Assembly: GCA_003979345.1 (NCBI GenBank) | Contig: RYVZ01000002.1 | Coordinates: 62,001 to 126,000, forward strand | DNA: 64,000 nucleotides | Direction: 5' to 3' | Source of the DNA: Lachnospiraceae bacterium | GTDB lineage: Bacteria > Bacillota > Clostridia > Lachnospirales > Lachnospiraceae | Shown here: piece after piece, positions 17,239-24,718 of the stretch | How the letters are laid out: each line of letters opens with the position of its first letter | Position numbering within the stretch: the first letter of the stretch is position 1 | The notes under the pieces: model-generated | Database searches by the model: none | Told to the model about the DNA's origin: nothing | Seen by the model: the letters and a program-made list of their open reading frames with translations, nothing else | Position numbers and translations under genes: made by a program

Positions 17239-18072
17239 ATGAAACATACCTTCTATTGCCAATGGCTGGATTGGAGGGTTGATATTACATGCGATTATGA
17301 ACCGATGAGACCTTTCTTAGAATATTATTTCCAATTATATAATGTGTTGAAGGAAGGAGAGATAAGGCAGGCGGTTTTACATACAGAGATTGAAATAAAA
17401 GAGGATAAGGAATGTATACTGGTGCGTTGCGGACACAGGAGCAGAAACACGTCAGAAAATTGCAATGTTATTATGGGCGTGGCTGCGGAATTTTGTAATG
17501 ACGATTTTTTAGATCAAAAAAGAAAGGAATGGTGTTTACTCCACGGTGCCGCTGTGTCAAAGGATGGTGAGACTGCACATGTTTTTTTAGCACCTACAGG
17601 CACAGGTAAGTCCACGTTAGCTTATTATGCTTGTATTCATGGTTTTCAGTTTTGCGCAGACGATTTAGCTGTTTTGGATATGAGGACAGGATGCCTTTTA
17701 CCATATCCCAAACCGATATACTTGAGAAATATGGATTTTCTTGGTGCTGTAGAGGAAGCGGAAATGTTTCCGTGGTATTCTTATCGTCTGCTGTTTTTGG
17801 ACGGGAGTGTAAAATATCCAATTTTTCCCGAAAAGTGTATCAATAAGCCGTTAAAGCCATGCGCTATTCATATTTATGAACGAGGGGATTTATGTAAGAG
17901 TAAGGTACTGAAAATGACAGAGAGCTTTCGAAATCTGCTTATCAACTCTGCGTTGGTTTCGGATTTTCAATATCATAGTAATCAACTGATACAATTAGTG
18001 CGGTGTTATCCGGTTGACTGGATACAAAGCAAGGATCTTCAGGAGCTTATAAAAGCGATTGGTGAGCCATAA
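17239..18072 (+). CDS. HPr kinase/phosphorylase-like kinase in RiPP cluster
   Basis: A 277-residue protein of the HPrK-like group found in RiPP clusters. It has WCLLHGAAVSKDG before a Walker A loop, APTGTGKST with Lys124, and FCADDLAVLD as Walker B-like acidic site. It lacks the N-terminal domain of true HPr kinases, and the region before the P-loop is short. In the paeninodin lasso-peptide cluster a homolog phosphorylates the peptide C-terminus; both precursors here have Ser at or near the C-terminus. The start at 17239 follows GAAGGGAG at 8 bases. Peptide phosphorylation is inference; an ATPase role in assembly is possible. Confidence 0.8.
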   Translation: MKHTFYCQWLDWRVDITCDYEPMRPFLEYYFQLYNVLKEGEIRQAVLHTEIEIKEDKECILVRCGHRSRNTSENCNVIMGVAAEFCNDDFLDQKRKEWCLLHGAAVSKDGETAHVFLAPTGTGKSTLAYYACIHGFQFCADDLAVLDMRTGCLLPYPKPIYLRNMDFLGAVEEAEMFPWYSYRLLFLDGSVKYPIFPEKCINKPLKPCAIHIYERGDLCKSKVLKMTESFRNLLINSALVSDFQYHSNQLIQLVRCYPVDWIQSKDLQELIKAIGEP

Positions 18073-18103
18073 TAGGTCTGAAAATCGGAAAGGAGGAATT
18101 TAT

Positions 18104-18247
18104 ATGAAGTATGAAAAGCCAGAGGTAATGGTGTTTACACAAGAAGAGATTGATGAGATCATTGATGCATCGGCGTGCGGTAGTAAAGGCGGATCGTGTT
18201 ACGCTAGCTGCAATGGGAAGGATTGTACTTTTAGTGTAAGCCTATAA
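18104..18247 (+). CDS. RiPP precursor peptide A (four-Cys core)
   Basis: A 47-residue peptide. The acidic leader, residues 1-24, contains YEKPEV (YxxP plus a hydrophobic residue), FTQEEIDEII and ends in A-S-A. The core, from Cys25, has cysteines at 25, 32, 36 and 41 (CX6CX3CX4C) with CGS, SCY and CNG blocks, and ends FSVSL. AAAGGAGG lies 8 bases before this ATG; upstream in-frame codons belong to the end of the kinase gene. A near-copy follows 183 bp later. The place directly after the RRE, radical SAM and kinase genes and before the exporters makes this the likely substrate. AxA before Cys suggests cleavage by the S26-like peptidase. Confidence 0.85.
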   Translation: MKYEKPEVMVFTQEEIDEIIDASACGSKGGSCYASCNGKDCTFSVSL

Positions 18248-18286
18248 CTACAACTATCGGATAACTTGTGGAAAGGAGGAATTTAT

Positions 18287-18436
18287 ATGAAGTATGAAAA
18301 ACCTGAAATAACGGTGTTTACGCAGGAGGAAATCGACGATATTATCGGCGCATCGGCTTGCGGGAGCACAGCGGGATCATGTTATGGAGGATGTAACGGT
18401 GATAATTGCAGCTTTACCGTAGGAAGCGGAAGTTGA
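18287..18436 (+). CDS. RiPP precursor peptide B (tandem paralogue)
   Basis: A 49-residue peptide, easily missed because of its size. Its leader is nearly identical to peptide A (MKYEKPE, VFTQEEID, II, ASAC) and its four cysteines are at the same places, 25, 32, 36 and 41. The residues between them differ (TAG for KGG, GG for AS, DN for KD), and the end is FTVGSGS with a C-terminal Ser. The same 30 bases containing GAAAGGAGG and the start codon precede both genes, at 18088 and 18271. This points to a recent tandem duplication with change concentrated in the core, as in two-peptide or variant RiPP families. Confidence 0.85.
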   Translation: MKYEKPEITVFTQEEIDDIIGASACGSTAGSCYGGCNGDNCSFTVGSGS

Positions 18437-18487
18437 TAAAGTTATTCCTACATGGGAAAAGAACGGGCGAGCGACAGGGGCGGCAGT

Positions 18488-20326
18488 ATGACAAGGTGGA
18501 AGTCTTTTAAGAAGATTGTGGCATATTATACATGGGCATTGAAAATGGCCATGAAAGAGAGAAGAATCTGGATGATTCTGGTTTTGGGCTTTTACATAAT
18601 CATTTTTCTGATGCCGAATGCGGAGTTGTTGATCGGCAAAGCGGTTTTGAGTCATATGGAAGAGGGGCAGTCGGCGACGGCCTATTTAGCGGCACTGTTG
18701 GGACTGTTGCTCTTTACGCTTGTTTTGGTGGATGTCGGCAATGTGATCTATATGCTTTTTTATGAGAAGATCCGGTATGTGATTTCCAATCAATTATTTG
18801 AAAAGGTATTACGCCGGATGAACAGCCAGCCGCTAAATGCTTATGAGTCTACGGAGGATTACGAACGCATGGAGCGGCTGGTTGCAGCCGCACGGTATGA
18901 TCTGCATAACCTCATATCGGGAAATCTTTCTTTTTATGCCACCATTTTTCAGACGTTGGTATACGTGGTGATGGTCGCGGCAACAGTACCGGTCATGACG
19001 GCTCCGATGCTGCTTGTCGCATTGGTTCCCTATTGCTACAGAATGGACGAGGCAGAGGAAGAAACAGAGCTGGAATACGGACTCCAAAGCGAGAACCGGC
19101 AGGCGGAATATCTGACATCGCTCATAGCAGATGGAAAAGCGCAGAAGGAGCTGCGCCTATACGGGAGCTTTTCGAAGGTATATCAAAAATGGAGAAAAGT
19201 TTATCAGAATATTTATAAGAAACGTTATGCGCATTTTCAAAAATGGAATGGCAGGAAAGCGCTATATCAATGTATTGGCTGCGTATTAAAAATAGGAATA
19301 TTGATGGCGGGCATCGCATTGTACTACTATAAACAGATTTCATTCAGTACAATGTTTTTCCTGTATCAGTGTCAAGCTGGGCTCAGCACATCGGTAGGAT
19401 GGTTTGCTTCGATTGTTCCAAACGGTTATGGTGCTGCCTGTAGGATGGATGAATGCCGCAAATTTATCGATGATGCGGTGAACGAGGACGGTTTGGGTGA
19501 AGCACAGGAAAATAAAACTACGGAAGAGAATGTCGGGGGGCCGGGTCATTGGGAAATCCGGCTGTCCCATGTATCATTCCAATATCCGAAAGGCGGGTTT
19601 GGAATCCGTGATATTTCGTTGACAATCGGGCATTGCCAGATCATTGCGCTGTTGGGGGAAAATGGTTCCGGAAAGACAACATTGACCAAATTGATTATGG
19701 GACTTTATAAACCGGATTCTGGGCAAATTCAGTACTTTGCAAACGGAGAAGAATGTAAGGCGGATCAATTCTTTAGCTGTGTATTTCAGGATTATGCGAC
19801 TTACCATCTGACATTGCGGGAAAATGTGGGACTGGGGGATGTGGAGAGGATTCGAAATGATGGGGAAATCAGAGAACATATGCGAAATATTCTGTGCGGG
19901 GATATTTTAGACGATGTTGGAGGTGATTTGGAGCAGACCCTTGGGAAGATGTTTGATTTGGAAGGGAAAGAGCTTTCGGGCGGACAGTGGCAGAGACTGG
20001 CAAACGCAAGAGCGCTATATGGCAGCCGCCTTGCGTTGGTCTTTGATGAGCCGACGGCGCGTTTGGATCCTCTTGCGGAACTGAAGCAGATGAAGGAGAT
20101 TCAGGAAAAATTTCAGGGGAGAACGGTTATTCTGGTATCACACCGAATAGGATTCGCAAGAATGGCGGATGTGATCTGTTATATGAAAAATGGTGAAATT
20201 GTGGAGACGGGGAACCATGAAAGCCTGATGAACCGGCGTGAAAACTATTATGAGCTTTTTAGGACACAGGCGCAATGGTATGATATGGAGGATTATGATG
20301 AACCAGTTCCAACATTTGAATCATAA
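18488..20326 (+). CDS. ABC exporter half-transporter 1 (RiPP export)
   Basis: A 612-residue fusion of a membrane domain (about 1-330, with hydrophobic segments near 30-50, 65-90, 140-180 and 265-310) and an ABC ATPase domain. The ATPase has Walker A LLGENGSGKTT, signature LSGGQWQRLANARAL, and Walker B LALVFDEPTARLD. There is no N-terminal C39 peptidase domain, so it does not cleave the leader. The start at 18488 is preferred because AGGGGCGG precedes it; an ATG at 18452 has none. It overlaps the second half-transporter, so they probably form a heterodimer that exports the mature peptide or gives immunity. Confidence 0.88.
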   Translation: MTRWKSFKKIVAYYTWALKMAMKERRIWMILVLGFYIIIFLMPNAELLIGKAVLSHMEEGQSATAYLAALLGLLLFTLVLVDVGNVIYMLFYEKIRYVISNQLFEKVLRRMNSQPLNAYESTEDYERMERLVAAARYDLHNLISGNLSFYATIFQTLVYVVMVAATVPVMTAPMLLVALVPYCYRMDEAEEETELEYGLQSENRQAEYLTSLIADGKAQKELRLYGSFSKVYQKWRKVYQNIYKKRYAHFQKWNGRKALYQCIGCVLKIGILMAGIALYYYKQISFSTMFFLYQCQAGLSTSVGWFASIVPNGYGAACRMDECRKFIDDAVNEDGLGEAQENKTTEENVGGPGHWEIRLSHVSFQYPKGGFGIRDISLTIGHCQIIALLGENGSGKTTLTKLIMGLYKPDSGQIQYFANGEECKADQFFSCVFQDYATYHLTLRENVGLGDVERIRNDGEIREHMRNILCGDILDDVGGDLEQTLGKMFDLEGKELSGGQWQRLANARALYGSRLALVFDEPTARLDPLAELKQMKEIQEKFQGRTVILVSHRIGFARMADVICYMKNGEIVETGNHESLMNRRENYYELFRTQAQWYDMEDYDEPVPTFES

Positions 20327-22070
20327 AGAAAAGCTGAAGCTCCTTAAGATGTTTTTGAACGGCGGTATTGTGGCGGCATTTGTGCTGAACGTGCTTCTGA
20401 TGATTGCTGTCGGCATATTTCCTGCGGCAGTCACGGGATGCCAGCTGAGGCTTTTTGACAGTGTTGGTTCCGGTGAATATTCTCTTCCTGTATTATCGGG
20501 ATTGGTATTGACGTTTTTGGCGGTCCATATTGCATATCAAATAGCAGAGTGCTTCTTCCAAAAATATCATTTCATATTTTCCGAAAAATTAAAATTTGCC
20601 TTTCAAAAACAGATGCTTAAAAAGGCAGAATATTTGACAATTGAAAATTTCGACAATGCCAAATTTTATGATCTCTTATATCGCGTTCGGGAAAACGGCG
20701 CGGAAAATGTGATCGGGGCGATGACGAATTGGTTTGATATTGCAAAAAACGTGATCCAGATCATTTCTATGAGTATTGTGATCGGGCGGATTCATAGGAT
20801 ATTCCCGGCATTGATTATTTCTTTTTCGGTTCCGTATGTGATCTTTTATAGGAAAATGAACTTTTACCATTACTTTCAATTGATGAATAACAGTACAAAA
20901 ACAAGAAAAAATCACTATATTATCGATATTTTGAATAAAAGAGAATATGCGAAAGAATTGCGCGTTTTTGGTTTGTTTTCTTACTTTTACGATTATCACG
21001 TCCGCCTGCGGGACGAGTTGTTTGAGGAGACGTACCGGCTCGTAAAAAAGTATACGTTTTATGCCGGTATCATCGGTGTGTGCAAGCGGATGGTTCAGGT
21101 TGTATGTTTTGCGTTAGGTATCTTTTTTGTTTTTGAAGGAAGGATGGGACTTGGGCAGTATGCGGTTTTATATCAGACGGTTACGCAGATTCAGTCAGTG
21201 CTTTTGAAAGTGGTCGAATGTTATAAAAATCAAAATAATCAACAGTATCATTTAGAAGATATTGCAGAGTTTCTAAGTCTGAACGAAGAATCTCAAAATG
21301 CGGTTCACGGCGTCGGTGATGATGCAGCGATTCATATGGAACATGTTTCTTTTGCGTATCCGCATTCGGAAGAAATGGTATTAAAAGACATTGATTTGAA
21401 GATACCGTTTGGTCAGAAGGTTGCCGTCGTGGGAGAAAACGGGAGCGGAAAAACGACGTTTGCAAATTTGCTGGCGGGATTGTATACACCGATGGAAGGG
21501 CGCATATGGATCGGCGGACAGGGTATGAAAGATTTATTACCGGAGTGGCGTGGTTCATTAGGATATATTTTTCAGGATTTTATGCAATACAAGGGCACGG
21601 TCAGAGAGAATACGGAACTGGGGGTTCCTTACGAACCGTCAGGGGAAGAAGTTGAGGAAGTTCTGAAAGCGTGCGGAATTTGGGAATTTGTGGAGCAGCT
21701 TCCTCAAAAAGAGGAGACAGTACTCGGCTTTATGGAAAAAGAATCGGTGGAGCTTTCAGGAGGGCAATGGCAGAAACTCGCAATTTCAAGAGCGTTGTTG
21801 GATAAAAAAAGAAAAATATTGATATTAGACGAATTTGCCGCTTCATTGGACGCTTTCTCCGAAGCGGATCTTTATAAACGGTTTCAACAACTGGCAGATG
21901 GGAAAACAACGATTTCCATTTCACATCGTTTAGGGATTACGCAGTTTGTGGACCGTATATTGGTTTTTCATGGAGGGCGGATCGTGGAGGATGGTACCCA
22001 TGAAGAATTGATGAAAAAACGGGGGCATTATTATGCAATGTACCGTGCGCAAAGAGAGTTATATCAATGA
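20298..22070 (+). CDS. ABC exporter half-transporter 2 (RiPP export)
   Basis: A 590-residue partner of the previous gene, with five or six membrane segments in residues 1-320 and an ATPase domain with Walker A VVGENGSGKTT, signature LSGGQWQKLAISRAL and Walker B ILILDEFAASLD. The residue after the Walker B Asp is Glu in this copy (DEF) and in the first (DEP), so both ATP sites look competent. The start at 20298 lies 6 bases after GGAGG, inside the last codons of gene 1 (29-bp overlap). It has no peptidase domain. Likely role: export or self-protection as a heterodimer. Confidence 0.88.
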   Translation: MNQFQHLNHKEKLKLLKMFLNGGIVAAFVLNVLLMIAVGIFPAAVTGCQLRLFDSVGSGEYSLPVLSGLVLTFLAVHIAYQIAECFFQKYHFIFSEKLKFAFQKQMLKKAEYLTIENFDNAKFYDLLYRVRENGAENVIGAMTNWFDIAKNVIQIISMSIVIGRIHRIFPALIISFSVPYVIFYRKMNFYHYFQLMNNSTKTRKNHYIIDILNKREYAKELRVFGLFSYFYDYHVRLRDELFEETYRLVKKYTFYAGIIGVCKRMVQVVCFALGIFFVFEGRMGLGQYAVLYQTVTQIQSVLLKVVECYKNQNNQQYHLEDIAEFLSLNEESQNAVHGVGDDAAIHMEHVSFAYPHSEEMVLKDIDLKIPFGQKVAVVGENGSGKTTFANLLAGLYTPMEGRIWIGGQGMKDLLPEWRGSLGYIFQDFMQYKGTVRENTELGVPYEPSGEEVEEVLKACGIWEFVEQLPQKEETVLGFMEKESVELSGGQWQKLAISRALLDKKRKILILDEFAASLDAFSEADLYKRFQQLADGKTTISISHRLGITQFVDRILVFHGGRIVEDGTHEELMKKRGHYYAMYRAQRELYQ

Positions 22071-22086
22071 AAGCGGATGAAGATAG

Positions 22087-22560
22087 ATGGACATACAAAA
22101 AATGGTTGCTGCTTATCAAACGATGGGAAAAACTTTGCGAATTACCGTAAATGGTGATAGCATGAGACCTATCATGAACAGTGGGGATAAACTGTGGATA
22201 TACTTTGCTAAACGGACACCTCGTTTGGGTGAAATCGTGTTGTTTTCCACCAAAGACGGATATGTGATACATCGGGTTGTAAAGTGCTTGAAAAGCGGCG
22301 GGCTGATCACGAAGGGAGACGGAAATTATATGTGGGACAGCATAGTGGTCAGCGAAGCGGATGTTGTCGGTTTTGCTGAAACCCAATGCCGTTCACATAT
22401 CTTGATGATGTTTGCATCACATCTGTCTTATTGCGAGGGAAAATGGAATGATTTGGCGTATCATGGCAGGAGGTGTATGAGGAGACCAAGGCTGATGCTT
22501 GGTTCGTTTTTTCGGTTTGTATACCAACAGATGCTGAAATGTATACAATCTCCCATATAA
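22087..22560 (+). CDS. S26-type signal-peptidase-like protein
   Basis: A 157-residue protein with the S24/S26 serine peptidase fold: nucleophile Ser25 in NGDSMRPIM, then GYVIHRVV with His62 where many bacterial enzymes have Lys, and ITKGDGN. The Ser/His form is that of the archaeal/ER-type signal peptidases. It has no N-terminal membrane anchor; a hydrophobic stretch near the C-terminus is weak. Such genes are common in Firmicute lasso-peptide clusters. Both precursors carry A-S-A before the first Cys, a signal-peptidase-like site, so leader removal is a reasonable but untested role. It is the last gene before a terminator. Confidence 0.78.
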   Translation: MDIQKMVAAYQTMGKTLRITVNGDSMRPIMNSGDKLWIYFAKRTPRLGEIVLFSTKDGYVIHRVVKCLKSGGLITKGDGNYMWDSIVVSEADVVGFAETQCRSHILMMFASHLSYCEGKWNDLAYHGRRCMRRPRLMLGSFFRFVYQQMLKCIQSPI

Positions 22561-22593
22561 AACTTCATAAATGAGATTGACTTTAGAAAGGTA

Positions 22594-22628
22594 AAGCTGC
22601 CGCACACTGGAAATATATCGCGCAGCTT
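22594..22628 (+). repeat. Short inverted repeat after the peptidase gene
   Basis: AAGCTGC (22594-22600) pairs with GCAGCTT (22622-22628) around a 21-base loop. It lacks a T tract and lies just before the real terminator. Confidence 0.4.
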
Positions 22629-22646
22629 AAAGTGCCGTGATTAATG

Positions 22647-22683
22647 AAAAGGAAGTTCTTGTTTGAGGTACTTTCTTTTTTTG
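22647..22683 (+). terminator. Rho-independent terminator of the RiPP cluster
   Basis: AAAAGGAAGT (22647-22656) pairs with ACTTTCTTTT (22670-22679, one G-U pair), and the T run continues to 22682. It marks the right end of the RiPP transcription unit. The 375 bases after it hold no gene, only the promoter and repeat array described separately. Confidence 0.75.
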
Positions 22684-22813
22684 ATTAAGAGAAATAGGAT
22701 TTTGGGAGTTGGCAGGATTCTCCATAAGATAATTGTCAATAGTGATTTAAGTAAAAAATTAAGGGCGGAATTTATACATTTTTTACAAATCGACAGAAAA
22801 AAAACATAAATAC

Positions 22814-22842
22814 TTGTAAAGTTGCATAGGAAAGAGTAGTAT
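22814..22842 (+). promoter_or_regulatory. Candidate promoter for the mannanase operon
   Basis: TTGTAA (four of six), 17 bases, TAGTAT (four of six). It lies about 220 bp before the GH26 start, with the repeat array at 22942-23036 between promoter and gene. It is the best pair in this 500-bp gap but weak. Confidence 0.35.
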
Positions 22843-22941
22843 AGTAACAATAAGAGACTATCATTTTGCATATTTTCATGTGCTTTTTTGAGAAAAACGC
22901 ATGCGGTCGCAAAAAGTGGAGCGATTCTGAGTTAGCTAAAA

Positions 22942-23036
22942 TTACTTAATAAAGCAAGAAAAAGTTAAGTAAATACAGGCGCACGGATTAAGTTAAAGAG
23001 TTGGTGAAAGTTAAGTAAAAACGATTTAACTTCAGT
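22942..23036. promoter_or_regulatory. Array of AGTTAAGTAA-like motifs before the mannanase
   Basis: Five related motifs in 95 bp: TTACTTAA (22942, minus orientation), AAAGTTAAGTAAA (22961), ATTAAGTTAAAG (22988), AAAGTTAAGTAAA (23008) and TTTAACTTCA (inverted, 23025). The two exact 13-mers are 47 bp apart. The layout suggests a cluster of binding sites for a regulator controlling the secreted mannanase. I did not see the motif before the other mannan genes. Confidence 0.45.
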
Positions 23037-23059
23037 GGATGCTTTGGAGAAGGTAAAAG

Positions 23060-24715
23060 ATGAAGAAGAAAACAGCAGCTTTTATGATAGGATGTGCACT
23101 GACGGCACTGCTGTTTGGCTGCGGCACGGGAGAGACGGGTACCGGCGGGCGGACAGAGACGGATGAACAGAATCAGGGCGGTGTTCAGGACGGACAGGCA
23201 GGAGCGGACGACGCGCAGGACGGACAATCAGGGACGGACGGAGCACAGGGCGGACAGACGGACGGGCAGCAGACGCCGGTTACAGAGGGTCAGACACCGG
23301 TCCAGGCTCCGGTAGAACGTGTATTGGTTGCCGAATATGAGGCGGAGGACGGAGCTTTTACCGGAAATGTCAGGGCAGGCAGCAATGTAGAAGGTTATTC
23401 GGGAACCGGCTATGCGGAAGGGTTTGAGGCCGACGGAGATGCCTGTACGATCACCGTACATATTGAATCGGACGGATTTTATGATCTTGCGTTTACGAAC
23501 GCACAGCTCGGGGGACATAAAGAGAATAAGGTGACGCTTGACGGAGAGGAGATCGCGCAGTTTTCCAGCGATACGGCGGACTTTAGCATTGCGGAAGTGG
23601 AACGTGTTTACATGGAGGCGGGAGACCATGAGGTCGGCGTTCTCAAGTATTGGGGCTATATCGCGCTTGACAAGCTGACGGTATACGAAAGTCCGGAAAT
23701 GGGAGAAGCGTTTTTCCGGGTGTCGGCAAAACTTGTCAATGAGAATGCGGATGAATGTGCGAAGCGCCTGATGAGTTATCTATGTGACAACTACGGGACG
23801 AATGTTCTGACGGGGCAGTATTGCGATACCGGACTTTACGGAAAGGAGACTGCGTGCATTTGGAAGGAAACAGGTAAATACCCTGCTGTCATTGGACTGG
23901 ATATGATCGAGTATTCACCGTCGCGTGTGGCGAACGGAAGTACGGGACATTCCATTGAATATGCAAAACAGGCATGGGAGAATGGCGCGATCGTGACGAT
24001 GTGCTGGCACTGGAATGCACCGTCCGATTATCTGACAGGTACATGGTACAGCGGATTTTATAAAGAACATACGAATATTGACCTTGATGCGATCATGAAC
24101 GGTGAGGATGAAGCGGGCATGCAGGCGCTTCTCTCTGATATGGATGCGATCGCGGGGGAATTAAAAGTATTGCAGGAGGCGGGCGTACCGCTCTTATGGA
24201 GACCGCTTCATGAGGCGAGCGGCGGATGGTTTTGGTGGGGTGATTGTGAAGCACAGTCCAATATCGCCCTGTACCGCCTGATGTATGACAAATTTACGAA
24301 TGAGTACGGACTCAACAATCTGATCTGGGTATGGAACGGACAGAGCGCCGACTGGTATCCGGGAGATGATGTGGTCGATATTGTCGGAATTGATATTTAT
24401 GCCGGCGAACACCAATATAATTCACAGATCGCCAAATTTCTTGAGGTGAACCGCTATGCGGGCGGAAAGAAGATGGTCGTGCTTTCCGAGAACGGAACGA
24501 TCCCTGATCCTGACCTGATGCTGAGGGACAGGGCAATGTGGGGATTTTATGCGACATGGGGCGGTGACTTTGTGGCAGGGTCAAGTGCGATCAATACGTA
24601 TGTCGAGACGTATACGGAAGCGGATATCTTAAAGAGGGTCTATGAGCATGAAAACATGATCACGCTTGACGAGGTTCCTGATCTGACAACCTACCCGATC
24701 AGGGAGGATGCATAG
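23060..24715 (+). CDS. GH26 endo-beta-1,4-mannanase lipoprotein with CBM35-like domain
   Basis: A 551-residue surface enzyme. A signal sequence ends in the lipobox LLFGC, so Cys21 is lipid-anchored. A Gly/Asp/Gln/Thr-rich linker (about 22-85) leads to a CBM35-like mannan-binding domain (about 90-215, YEAEDGAFTGNV to YIALDKLTVYES). The GH26 barrel (about 225-550) has acid/base Glu385 in LLWRPLHEASGGWFWWG and nucleophile Glu477 in VVLSENG. It cuts mannan backbones outside the cell. GGAGAAGG precedes the ATG. It is the only secreted hydrolase in the window and heads the second half of the mannan locus; DUF624 follows after 3 bp. Confidence 0.94.
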   Translation: MKKKTAAFMIGCALTALLFGCGTGETGTGGRTETDEQNQGGVQDGQAGADDAQDGQSGTDGAQGGQTDGQQTPVTEGQTPVQAPVERVLVAEYEAEDGAFTGNVRAGSNVEGYSGTGYAEGFEADGDACTITVHIESDGFYDLAFTNAQLGGHKENKVTLDGEEIAQFSSDTADFSIAEVERVYMEAGDHEVGVLKYWGYIALDKLTVYESPEMGEAFFRVSAKLVNENADECAKRLMSYLCDNYGTNVLTGQYCDTGLYGKETACIWKETGKYPAVIGLDMIEYSPSRVANGSTGHSIEYAKQAWENGAIVTMCWHWNAPSDYLTGTWYSGFYKEHTNIDLDAIMNGEDEAGMQALLSDMDAIAGELKVLQEAGVPLLWRPLHEASGGWFWWGDCEAQSNIALYRLMYDKFTNEYGLNNLIWVWNGQSADWYPGDDVVDIVGIDIYAGEHQYNSQIAKFLEVNRYAGGKKMVVLSENGTIPDPDLMLRDRAMWGFYATWGGDFVAGSSAINTYVETYTEADILKRVYEHENMITLDEVPDLTTYPIREDA

Positions 24716-24718
24716 CGG

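Noticed and set aside
18488..22070. Bacteriocin exporters with leader peptidase (C39) domain
   Set aside because: Neither half-transporter has an N-terminal Cys-His peptidase region, and the precursors have no double-Gly leader site.
13246..22560. Lasso-peptide cluster
   Set aside because: No asparagine-synthetase-like cyclase and no transglutaminase-like protease are present; a radical SAM-SPASM enzyme is. Only accessory genes and the RRE match lasso systems.
13030..23059. Prophage, transposon or integrative element carrying the RiPP genes
   Set aside because: No integrase, transposase, phage gene, att-like direct repeat or tRNA gene was seen at either edge, so only an unspecific insertion is proposed.
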